Source: Mesostigma viride (Eukaryota; Streptophyta; Mesostigmatophyceae; Mesostigmatales; Mesostigmataceae). Taken from it: 64,000 nt of DNA. The stretch lies in the NCBI GenBank assembly GCA_009746045.1, contig RPFO01000080.1:2179315-2243314 (forward strand), read 5' to 3'. Shown here in pieces: positions 33,800 through 41,035 of this stretch (positions are counted from its first letter, which is position 1; each line of letters starts with the position of its first letter). Both the position numbers and the translations under genes were made by a program. The notes beneath the pieces are model-generated. The model had not been told where the DNA came from, made no database searches, and saw nothing but the letters and a program-made list of their open reading frames with translations.

Positions 33800-35211
33800 G
33801 TGGATATATATTGCCGGCACTAGACACTCCCGGCCAGTTAGGCTAGAAACACACGCCCTGATCAAGCATGCTGTTTCCGGCCCCACCGTCTAGGTCATCT
33901 AGTCGCTCCACACGTAAGCCAGCCATAATTTCAATGCACAAGGATACACATTTCCATCACCATTCATCTTCATCATCCTGAACGACTCGAAAACGCGGAA
34001 AAGATAACGGCAGGCTCGAGCTACCATGGTCCGGATTCTCCCGATTTCTGGCCTGCGCTGGTTGTCTCTTTGATATATTGCCGGGTACGTACGAACGTAA
34101 CGTTCCGACGTTCCTCCGGAGTTATTAGCGGTTTTTTAATCACAGATAATTTGTCGCTAAATTAAATGTAAGCACGTGCCAGGAACACTGCCGCGCATGG
34201 CTTGCTTTGCACTTTTCGGTATAAATATGCGCCGACCGAAACTAGAAGACGGCTGGGCCAGCACTCACTTGCATGGGAGCTTCCAATCCAGTACGTACCT
34301 GCACGCGCTGCAGGACGCGGGCGCCGATATAGAATCAATCGAGCAAGCTTGCAGTCGACTTTCCCCGCGGCCCAGCTGTGATTTTTGTGTTGCAGTACAA
34401 AGCCTACGTACATGTACGTAGCCTGGAGTAAGTCACATGCGCATGCCTTCAAAATTGGCATACATGTAATATTGCCACCGTGCAGCTCATGGTTACTGAG
34501 ATCTGGATTACGATTCACGCCAGTTCCAGTATAACTTGAATATATGGCATGGGCCCGCGGGCATCCGAATGATAATATTTACTACATTGAAGCTGCGACG
34601 CAGGCCGGCTTATAAGTATTAATATATCTTCCGGTTAATTAAAAAATTCTAATTAATTATCCGATCCGGGCGCGTACGCGGCCTCGTGATGTGCCTGCGC
34701 CGTCCTGGCCCCCGCCGCCCCTGTTTTACTTTACTATCCTGCAGCAGCTGCCGCCGGCTGCGCGTCCGCGAAGCTGATTCTGCAATCCGCAATATTATAA
34801 GTCGCTGTCAAATGATCAGGCTCGGGACAATCAAGCTCATGAGGTGGCCTTCGTATCTGAAGCCAAACAGCCACAACGTGTTCCACCACTGTCAGCCCTG
34901 TTGCAGCAGTATTTAAATACAAATTTGCCACTTTGGTGCTGATTGCGGCAGCGCTGATCGCTCTTCTGTTCCAGAACAATCACATAAGGGAGAAGAGATT
35001 CATTCAGTTTGACTCACCTTGGCGCTCCAGGTACTAAGCGCTGTCGGTCATGGTGCATTGACATCGTCGCATTGAGATTTGCCTCTGATAAATGGATTTA
35101 TATATAAGGTGCAGAGGCCGGGGCACCTGCTGTGAGATATATATATGTGTATATATATTGCCGATCTAACATCCGTAATCTATCGTTCTCAATGAATAAT
35201 ATATACAACAC
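33800..35211. other. Intergenic, no gene recognised
   Basis: Mixed composition with short frames only. No domain, repeat family or RNA gene could be supported. It forms the left flank of the virus-like island. Confidence 0.4.
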
Positions 35212-35541
35212 TTAACCCTGATCCATAGTAATTCCAGCAACTACGTGAGCTACCCCCCCAGAGCCTCTGCAGCCCCCAGTCCCCCTAGACCCCCTAGACC
35301 CCTTGGACCCCCCGGAGCCCCCGGTCCGAACAGAAGTCCTGTAATCTCCACCGCCGCCGTCGCCTGTCCCGGCCCTGGGAGGCGGCGAAGGGGCAAACGA
35401 GGGGGAGAAGGTAATCCACCTCCGACCGGCGAGAGGGGCCGGAGAGGCCCCGCCAATTTCGCTCGCCCCCCGCCCCGTCCCTCCCGATGGGCGACGCTTG
35501 CTTGGATTCTCTTGCACTACTTCTTTTTTAGACTCTTTCAA
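35212..35541 (-). pseudogene. Degenerate duplicate of the 3' end of the BRO-like gene
   Basis: On the minus strand the stretch KKEVVQENPSKRRPSGG then TGRGASEIGGASPAP resembles the C-terminal coding or 3' region of the next gene (TDPGRGASEPAATSPAA). At DNA level, AATCCACCTCCGAC ... TTCGCTCGCCCCCCGCCCCG (35415-35485) matches AATCCACTCCACCTCCGATG ... TTCGCTCGCCCCCCGTCCCG (35650-35720). The remainder is Gly/Pro-rich and collagen-like in one frame. It is probably a tandem duplication remnant. Confidence 0.5.
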
Positions 35542-35547
35542 AAATAA

Positions 35548-36684
35548 TTATATGGGTAATGAAAAATTGCAAAGGGTATAGGCTATATATAGGGCTATAT
35601 ATACAGGAATAATATTTCCCGGGGTGGCTGAAAAAGAAGTCGTGCACGAGAATCCACTCCACCTCCGATGGTCGGGGGCGGCGGGAGAGGTGGCGGCAGG
35701 TTCGCTCGCCCCCCGTCCCGGGTCCGTCGCGCCCCGAGTCTGGATGTGTTTGAAATGTCCTTTTCCCTCCTGGAGGGGCGGCGCGGGCGGGTGGGGGGTC
35801 GAGGGTGGATGAGAATGCGTGGTTTCGGTCGGGCTTCTTTTGGGCTCGGATCCGTTCTGGACAGTCTGCGTCCCGGCGCCCCCCGGGCCGGGGTTGGGCC
35901 TAAATGTGGGGGTCATTGTCCGAGAAATTCTCTCCATGGCGGCCACGGGGTCCTCACCGCCTGCCACTGCCGCCCGGAATACGCAGTTCATGAAGAAGGC
36001 CCCACTGTTCATCTCCTCCGTCCACATGTCTCTAACTAGGTCCCCTTTCTTCATGTTCTGGACATGCCTGAACTCGTCCGCGGTCATATTCATAATGGAC
36101 TTGTTCTGGATGCCGAACACCTTGGCATATACCTTGCCATCAACTTGAGCGCGGGGTGTGTTGGATATCTCCGCGGCCGCTGCCTTGACGGACTCGCACT
36201 GTTTGATTCTAGGCTCCTCTGCGACCGCGCAAGGGGGGGGCTGGTACGCACGCCCATGGAGTGCTTCGTAGCGGCCTAACAGCTCCGATATCAGCTCTTC
36301 CGTCGCGTGAAAATAGTGCTTCAGTAACTTCGAGGTGTTCCTTCGAAAGGCCGTAGCCCGAGCCCCGGGCAGGAGCATGATCAACTCGTATACTTCCTCC
36401 TCTGTCATGACCCTCGTAGGCCGTTGATTGCGCCCCGGGAAAGTGTACATGTTATTTGTATTGCTGGCTGCAAGACATTGTTTGTCACTGAGCCTCTTCA
36501 GGGTGAGGTTGGCGTTACCCAGCGCCTCCCTGGCATAAGTCCCGTCCTCTCTCAAATAAATGATACACTTCACGATGTCGGCGGCTGCCACGCGCCCATC
36601 AGGTGTCCTGCGAATCTGTCCACAAAAGATATCTTCAGATGGAGGCGTCCCCTCCTTAGCTTCCAAGTACACGGCGCAGGCCAT
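35548..36684 (-). CDS. Virus/mobile-element-type protein, BRO-N or KilA-N-like (uncertain), 378 residues
   Basis: The N-terminal 120 residues have the layout of a small DNA-binding domain seen in virus-borne antirepressor-like proteins: DGRVAAADIVKCIIYL, then a YAREAL block, an FPGRNQRPTRVMT segment and ELIMLLPGARATAFRR. A second conserved-looking block, DGKVYAKVFGIQNKSIMN followed by MKKGDLVRDMWTEEMN, fills residues 180-235. After about 270 the sequence becomes Pro/Thr/Ser-rich and ends in a hydrophobic tail (VYIALYIAYTL). It is intronless and lies next to other compact genes. The upstream region contains GTGCGCTTATACTACGCC. The specific family is inferred from pattern, not proven, and the C-terminal 100 residues may be altered by the duplication at 35212-35541. 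Confidence 0.5.
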   Translation of the reverse strand: MACAVYLEAKEGTPPSEDIFCGQIRRTPDGRVAAADIVKCIIYLREDGTYAREALGNANLTLKRLSDKQCLAASNTNNMYTFPGRNQRPTRVMTEEEVYELIMLLPGARATAFRRNTSKLLKHYFHATEELISELLGRYEALHGRAYQPPPCAVAEEPRIKQCESVKAAAAEISNTPRAQVDGKVYAKVFGIQNKSIMNMTADEFRHVQNMKKGDLVRDMWTEEMNSGAFFMNCVFRAAVAGGEDPVAAMERISRTMTPTFRPNPGPGGAGTQTVQNGSEPKRSPTETTHSHPPSTPHPPAPPLQEGKGHFKHIQTRGATDPGRGASEPAATSPAAPDHRRWSGFSCTTSFSATPGNIIPVYIALYIAYTLCNFSLPI

Positions 36685-36772
36685 CGGCGCTGGTATTGGT
36701 ATTGCAACACAAAATTGTTGGCGTAGTATAAGCGCACCTCATAAGGACGTTATTCTGGTTAGGTGCCTATGA

Positions 36773-37291
36773 CTACTTGCACTTGGCGAAACCAATCGAG
36801 AATATCTTCTTGGCCTTGCACCGCGCGCTCAGTTTCTTGTTGAATATCGCGCCGAAGAACGCGCCGATAGGATTGTGTTTCAGCGCGAAGTTCACCGGTT
36901 TGCCCACCACCTTGGCCAGCTTCTTGCCCCCCGGCCCCATCAGCCCCAGCACGCTAGACACGCCGTCGGCTATCGACAGCAGAGGGTTGGACGCGATGTA
37001 CGCCGCCTTCTGCCCCTCCACCAGCGCCGTCCTCAGCACCGCCTTGGCCCTCCGCCGCCTGCGGCCCTTGTCCTCGCCGCCCGCCGCCGCCGCCACCGGC
37101 AGCGCGGGAGGGGGCGCGCTCAGGCCCGTCTCCAGAAGCGCCTCGATCGCCTCCGACCGGTAGAGCGGCACGGACTCGTACTCGGGCAGCCGCGCGGTCA
37201 GCAGCGGGTCGGGCTTGGAGGCATCGCGCAGGCCCAGCCACAGGGTGAGGGTGAGTACCAGTATCAGGGTCGCGATCAGATACGCGCGCAT
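36773..37291 (-). CDS. Small membrane-anchored basic protein, 172 residues
   Basis: An N-terminal membrane segment (YLIATLILVLTLTLWLGL, residues 3-20) is followed by a Pro/Ala-rich stretch, a basic patch (KGRRRRRAKAVLRTAL) and a Gly-rich hydrophobic region (LLSIADGVSSVLGLMGPGGKK). It ends CKAKKIFSIGFAKCK. No enzyme motif is seen. Type II or signal-anchor topology is likely. The last 50 nt are duplicated at 37331-37387. It is not recognised as a known family. Small anchored proteins of this build are common among virion or membrane proteins of large DNA viruses, but that is inference only. Confidence 0.6.
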   Translation of the reverse strand: MRAYLIATLILVLTLTLWLGLRDASKPDPLLTARLPEYESVPLYRSEAIEALLETGLSAPPPALPVAAAAGGEDKGRRRRRAKAVLRTALVEGQKAAYIASNPLLSIADGVSSVLGLMGPGGKKLAKVVGKPVNFALKHNPIGAFFGAIFNKKLSARCKAKKIFSIGFAKCK

Positions 37292-37330
37292 GTCGCACTA
37301 CCATAGACGCAGCTATAAAACCGATATCGA

Positions 37331-37387
37331 TCACTTGCACTTGGCCTTCCCGAACGAGAAAAACTTCTGGCCTTGCACCCGGTGCAT
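37331..37387 (-). pseudogene. Orphan copy of the C-terminal tail of the adjacent membrane protein
   Basis: The 18-codon frame MHRVQGQKFFSFGKAKCK plus stop matches the end of the 172-residue protein (RCKAKKIFSIGFAKCK). The DNA strings CACTTGCACTTGGCCTTCCC (37331 region) and CTACTTGCACTTGGCGAAAC (36773 region) agree, and so does CTGGCCTTGCACC versus TTGGCCTTGCACC. It is either a truncated tandem paralogue or a tail cassette. Confidence 0.7.
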
Positions 37388-37436
37388 CTGCCGACAGGCA
37401 TCCGTATCGCGTATACAACTAACCGATCTTTATTAA

Positions 37437-37835
37437 TCAGAAACGTTTACGCTTACCCGCGAGTCCCCGCCTACCAGGCGTGACGACGGTCTTGGCGGCT
37501 CTCATGACCCAATCGACGATGGCGTCCGGCCCTCTATAAAGTATGCCCGCGCCTCGTTCTCTCAGTCCGCGCAGTTTATCCATAGACACGAGCCACGCCC
37601 GCTGCAGGTTCCGCTCCACCGCATTGGCCTCCCGGAGATCTCTCCTGTACTGATCAGGGGGGACATCGCCCTTCGCCGACACCTTCGCCTTCGCCAATGC
37701 CTCCAACGCCCCGCCGAAACGATACGCCAGCATCCCCGATGCAGCGTTGTAATTATGCTCCATGGCCGGCGTCAGCACTGCAGCGGCTCGTGAGCGGTGT
37801 GCGCGTCGTGGGGTGCGCGTTTTCTTTGCCGCCAT
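37437..37835 (-). CDS. Small basic protein, 132 residues
   Basis: Lys/Arg-rich ends (AAKKTRTPRRAHRSRAA and GRRGLAGKRKRF) flank a predicted helical middle (FGGALEALAKAKVS, RREANAVERN-like helix). DNA- or RNA-binding, or a core or scaffold role, is plausible from charge, but no family is recognised. Its start is divergent from the P-loop gene. CACACGCGCGTATTATAAC lies immediately before the ATG, a motif shared with the gene starting at 40613. Confidence 0.6.
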   Translation of the reverse strand: MAAKKTRTPRRAHRSRAAAVLTPAMEHNYNAASGMLAYRFGGALEALAKAKVSAKGDVPPDQYRRDLREANAVERNLQRAWLVSMDKLRGLRERGAGILYRGPDAIVDWVMRAAKTVVTPGRRGLAGKRKRF

Positions 37836-37860
37836 GTTATAATACGCGCGTGTGTTTTTA
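37836..37860 (-). promoter_or_regulatory. Promoter-like ACGCGCGTAT motif before the 132-residue gene
   Basis: On the minus strand, CACACGCGCGTATTATAAC ends directly before ATG. The same ACGCGCGTAT core plus an A/T run precedes the ATG at 40613 (CCACGCGCGTATAAAGAG). It is a shared viral-style core promoter candidate. Confidence 0.45.
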
Positions 37861-37944
37861 TATTCCGCGAATATATGTTTACTAAGCCGGGCGATCTACT
37901 TTGGGAGTGACCATCAAATTTTGTGTGCCGTACGTCATATACCC

Positions 37945-38502
37945 ATGTCGGCGATCGTGCACGTGGAGGGCGTGCCGGGATCGGGCAAGACCTTCCTCTG
38001 CTCCATGCTCAGGATCAAGGCCAAGTGCGTGGACACGGACGACCTGTGGGCCAAGGCCGACGACATAGCCGACGAGAGGAAGCGAGACGGGCAGAGGGCC
38101 GTCAACAAGCGAGCCCTCGTGAACCGCATGATACGAGAGCTCGTCAGGGACAGGGAGCGAGACCGCCCGCTCGTGTTCGTCGGCCTTCACGCGCCCCCCA
38201 GGGCGAACCACAAGTTCTTCATCCGCCTCGAGGACCACCCCGCCGCCTACCGCCGCCTGCTCCTGCGCGAGGTGGACAAGTACGTCACGCGCGCCGACGA
38301 CCTGCGCAGGCACGTGCGCGAGGTCGCGGACCCCAGGGACATCGACATCCCCCGCGTGGCCAACCTCGCGAGCATACCCTCCAACTACCCCGACTTCGTC
38401 CGCAACTACAAGCAGAGGAGGGACTACATGAAGGCCAGGGGCTACAAGGTCGTGCCCCAGGACGCGATCGCCCGCTTCATCGACGCCCTCGGGGAGGAAT
38501 GA
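37945..38502 (+). CDS. P-loop NTPase / nucleotide-kinase-like protein, 185 residues
   Basis: It starts MSAIVHVEGVPGSGKTFLCS, a Walker A (GVPGSGKT) at residues 9-16. CVDTDDLWAKADD follows, with the D-T-D-D pattern of small-molecule kinases, then a Walker-B-like PLVFVGLH and an Arg-rich lid-like segment (RRLLLREVDKYVTRADDLRRH). The C-terminus YMKARGYKVVPQDAIARFID is amphipathic. The family resembles AAA_33/zeta-toxin/nucleotide-kinase-type P-loop proteins found in giant viruses; the substrate is unknown. The start at 37945 was preferred because the longer upstream frame adds 31 residues of poor composition. Divergent from the basic protein gene. Confidence 0.7.
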   Translation: MSAIVHVEGVPGSGKTFLCSMLRIKAKCVDTDDLWAKADDIADERKRDGQRAVNKRALVNRMIRELVRDRERDRPLVFVGLHAPPRANHKFFIRLEDHPAAYRRLLLREVDKYVTRADDLRRHVREVADPRDIDIPRVANLASIPSNYPDFVRNYKQRRDYMKARGYKVVPQDAIARFIDALGEE

Positions 38503-38540
38503 ACACAAATATCTCTGCGTATCGTGCATGACTCGCTCGC

Positions 38541-39077
38541 ATGACTAAGTGCACTTCTCTCACATCCAAGGGCCTCAGGTGCCGCCGCCCCGCCTCAGGT
38601 GCCTGCCATGGTCGGTGCGCCGCGCACAGGGTGCGCGCGTCCAGCACCGAGGCCCAGAACACCTGGGAACGGGGCGAGGAAGCGGTCAGCGCGCCGAATC
38701 GGCGCAGGCCTCGTCCGGCCTCCCCCCCGGGCGGCGCCCCGGTGATGCCCCCTCCGCAGACGTTCCTCGGGATGCAGTCGAGAACGGCGGGGGTCTTCCC
38801 ACCCTACGCGCCACTGCCGCCGCCGCCGTTGACCGCGCAGGAAGCGAATGACCGCATGGCGGAAATGATCCACTCGTGGGGGCCGGCTGGCCCGTTCAAA
38901 CTTCCTCCGCCCGAAGAAGACACCTACGGGTACCAGGCGGGGGGCACCCTTCTGGTTGGGCCCCAAACGAGCTTCCCAGAGCTGCCGCGTGTCAGGTACC
39001 GCCTGCACGAGGCGGGCGCTCCACGCGGAATCCGCAGGGGCAAGGTCAGGACTAAGGGCAGCAGCGTGAGGAGGTGA
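38541..39077 (+). CDS. Cys/His mini zinc-finger protein, 178 residues (paralogous module 1)
   Basis: It opens MTKCTSLTSKGLRCRRPASG then ACHGRCAAH, a short C-x(6-9)-C ... C-x2-H module of the type recurrent at the N-termini of large-DNA-virus proteins. The rest is Pro-rich and disordered, with QTFLGMQSRTAGVFPPY and a basic end (RRGKVRTKGSSVRR). It lies 38 nt downstream of the P-loop gene on the same strand, with TATCGTGCATG before the start. Function unknown. The same module begins the protein encoded from 40613. Confidence 0.6.
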   Translation: MTKCTSLTSKGLRCRRPASGACHGRCAAHRVRASSTEAQNTWERGEEAVSAPNRRRPRPASPPGGAPVMPPPQTFLGMQSRTAGVFPPYAPLPPPPLTAQEANDRMAEMIHSWGPAGPFKLPPPEEDTYGYQAGGTLLVGPQTSFPELPRVRYRLHEAGAPRGIRRGKVRTKGSSVRR

Positions 39078-39106
39078 TCGATACTATAACCTCATCATAC
39101 TGATGT

Positions 39107-39874
39107 ATGGAACGTGACAGACGCCAGCACACCATGGACGAGCTCGTGCGCAAGTACAACGACCAGAGCGCCTACGTGGCCGCGAGCGCCGGACGGACCT
39201 TCCGCCCCGTGCCCCTCGCCCGGGCCGCCCGGGCCTGGACGGGCAGGTGCAGCAGGTGCGCCAGCCCCATCTCCCTGCGAGACCGCTCGGCCGTGTTCGG
39301 CCGCCCCGGCGCGTGGACCTGCTGGCCCTGCGCCCGCCTGCCCCTCGCCCCCCTCTTCGACGAGCTGGTGGAGGCCAGGGACAGGGCGCGCAGGTGCGGC
39401 CTGCCCAGGCCCGTGAAGGCAGACTCCGGCATACGCCCCCCGCCCATCCGCAGGCCGACGGGCGTGCGCCCCGCCGCGTGGGCGCGCGCAGAGAAGATGG
39501 CCAGGAACGCCAACGCGCGCATGCGGGCCGACGGGGCCAGGCCGTGTCTGGGCACCGCGCACGTCACGGCGCTCTACCGCTCGCTCCTGCGCCGACCGCG
39601 GTGCGCCCTGTGTCGCAAGCCGCTGGACATCGGACCCCGCGCCAGGAAGGGGGACCGCCCCTCGCTCGACAGGCGCGACCCGGCCGACAGGAGCTACTGC
39701 GGGCGGAACGCGGCCCTGCTGTGCTTCGCCTGCAACCACGCAAAGCGCCTGCGCGACGGACTGCGCCTCTACCGCCTGCGTCTCCGCCGCGCAGGCTGTC
39801 GCTCGGGGGGTGAATGTAAAGAGGCGATTCGGTCTCCTCGAGATCCTCGGGATCGCTCCCATGATAGTACGTAG
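39107..39874 (+). CDS. HNH-type endonuclease with two zinc-binding pairs, 255 residues
   Basis: An N-terminal C-x2-C pair (RCSRCASPIS) and a second (WTCWPCARL) sit at residues 47-77. After a basic linker comes the HNH-like core: RCALCRKPLDIG, GDRPSLDRRDP, SYCGRNAALLCFACNHAKRL. This keeps C-x2-C, a S-L-D-R-x-D-P strand, N, and C-x2-C-N-x2-K, as in plant and viral HNH/McrA-like nucleases. The start may be 39134 (MDELVRKYN). The canonical His of the H-N-H triad is replaced in the S-L-D-R-x-D-P form, which is common. Expected role: DNA nicking or cutting, either homing-like or in virus replication. It converges with, and overlaps, the 40613 gene. Confidence 0.7.
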   Translation: MERDRRQHTMDELVRKYNDQSAYVAASAGRTFRPVPLARAARAWTGRCSRCASPISLRDRSAVFGRPGAWTCWPCARLPLAPLFDELVEARDRARRCGLPRPVKADSGIRPPPIRRPTGVRPAAWARAEKMARNANARMRADGARPCLGTAHVTALYRSLLRRPRCALCRKPLDIGPRARKGDRPSLDRRDPADRSYCGRNAALLCFACNHAKRLRDGLRLYRLRLRRAGCRSGGECKEAIRSPRDPRDRSHDST

Positions 39875-40613
39875 GCGTGGGCCCCGGGGAGGCGGATCCG
39901 GGGAGGGTGCCGGCCGCCTGCGGGCTGTCTTCCACCGCTATGGGATTGAACGGGTCCGCCCCAGAAAAGGGGTCCGGATCGCGAGGGCTGGTCCTGGCAT
40001 GTCGGGGAGGGGCGTTCACTGGTTGCCGCAAGCTCGGGAGCCCCTGCGGGCTGTCTTCCACCGCTATGGGATTGAACGGGTCCGCCCCAGAAACGGGGTC
40101 CTGATCGCGAGGTCTGGTCCTGCCAGCAGCCGGCTGTCGGGGAGGGGCGTTCACTGGTCGCCGCAAGCTCAAGACCCCGGGGCGCGTGTTGAAGTATCGG
40201 TTGATGACCATTTGCGGCGTGAGGCGGTCGGCGGCCCTTCTCCGGCTGCCGACGTTGATGGAATCGGTGAAATCGGCGTACCTGCCTCTATCCCTCCTGC
40301 TCGCCCGGATCCCGGGAATCGTGGAGGGGACGTCTGGATCGCCGTCCTCGACAACGGGCCTCTCGTAACGATTGTGGACCTCTGCGGGATAGTAATTTTC
40401 GTATGTGGGCGAATTGAACTCGATCGGTCTCCCGTACTCGTCCACGTCGCCCGGCTGGTAGTACGCCGTGCTCGGGTCCCACTCGATGGTGTCCACGTGC
40501 ATCCTCACGGCGTGCGGCCGGGCCGGCGCGTGACGGTGGCGGTGACAAAGCGACCCGGCGGCGGGCCTGTTTCGGCAGCGGCCCGTGCGGGTGACGTGTC
40601 TGCATTGAGGCAT
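39564..40613 (-). CDS. Cys/His mini zinc-finger protein with internal repeats (paralogous module 2)
   Basis: It begins MPQCRHVTRTGRCRNRPAAG then SLCHRHRHAP, the same C/H module as the 38541 protein, followed by VDTIEWDPSTAYYQPGD and a Tyr-rich region. Two copies of a 40-odd residue unit follow (RRPVNAPPRQ ... FNPIAVEDSPQG). The tail from about 39800 down to 39564 is the antisense of the HNH core, with low-complexity Arg/Gly, so the functional stop may have been lost and the natural end is probably near 39800. Function unknown. Confidence 0.55.
   Translation of the reverse strand: MPQCRHVTRTGRCRNRPAAGSLCHRHRHAPARPHAVRMHVDTIEWDPSTAYYQPGDVDEYGRPIEFNSPTYENYYPAEVHNRYERPVVEDGDPDVPSTIPGIRASRRDRGRYADFTDSINVGSRRRAADRLTPQMVINRYFNTRPGVLSLRRPVNAPPRQPAAGRTRPRDQDPVSGADPFNPIAVEDSPQGLPSLRQPVNAPPRHARTSPRDPDPFSGADPFNPIAVEDSPQAAGTLPGSASPGPTPTYYHGSDPEDLEETESPLYIHPPSDSLRGGDAGGRGAVRRAGALRGCRRSTAGPRSARSSSCRPGRACRARGGPPSWRGVRCPAACDTGRTAVGAGASGRAP
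39905..40165 (-). repeat. About 130-bp internal duplication in the Cys/His protein gene
   Basis: GCGGGCTGTCTTCCACCGCT then ATGGGATTGAACGGGTCCGC (from about 39917) recurs from about 40037, and GTCGGGGAGGGGCGTTCACT recurs from 40000 and 40137. In protein, both copies give the PVNAPPR ... ADPFNPIAVEDSPQ unit. Confidence 0.85.
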
Positions 40614-40645
40614 CTCGTGCTCTTTATACGCGCGTGGGAAAATTA
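40614..40645 (-). promoter_or_regulatory. Promoter-like ACGCGCGTAT motif before the 40613 gene
   Basis: On the minus strand, TTTTCCCACGCGCGTATAAA then GAGCACGAG leads into ATG. It shares the ACGCGCGTAT core with 37836-37860. It also looks TATA-box-like (GTATAAAG). Confidence 0.45.
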
Positions 40646-40954
40646 ACGCGCCACCCCGCACACTATCACCCCCATACACATAGCGGCATGACCGGCGACG
40701 ACGGCTGCACGCACGCGCCCACGAACTCGCACATCAGACGCGCCTCGGACAACCAACCCGGATGCATCATGGCGCGCCACTAATATGCCGAACGACGAGA
40801 TTATTTTAGCGCGACCATAAACGCACGCACACCGCCAGCGGAGACTGACACGGACTTGCCGACGTACTCACACACTCGCACACTCGTACTCTCGATCACG
40901 GACTCGCGCGCGGGGGACAGACAATCACGCGCGGGGGGAACAGGGAAACAGACA

Positions 40955-41035
40955 AGCACTCGGCGCGGAACGGGGGGACACGCTGCGGGGGCGCGGAACG
41001 GGGGGGACACGCAGGGGGGAACAGGGGGAAAAGAA
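40955..41035 (+). repeat. G-rich short tandem repeat at the right edge of the island
   Basis: GCGCGGAACGGGGGGACACG occurs twice (about 40957 and 40989), with a partial third copy. It lies between the virus-like genes and the host ferric reductase gene and may mark the insertion edge. Confidence 0.7.

Noticed and set aside
35245-35547. Collagen-like GPPGAPGP frame on the plus strand
   Set aside because: Short, one repeat tract only, and it overlaps the duplicated tail of the minus-strand gene; no collagen gene structure.
37882-38529. 215-residue minus-strand frame
   Set aside because: Antisense shadow of the P-loop gene; GC-rich codons open the opposite strand, and it lacks any motif while the plus strand has Walker A.
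39095-39862. 255-residue minus-strand frame opposite the HNH gene
   Set aside because: Antisense shadow with low-complexity Gly/Ala/Arg/Pro content; the plus strand has the cysteine pattern.
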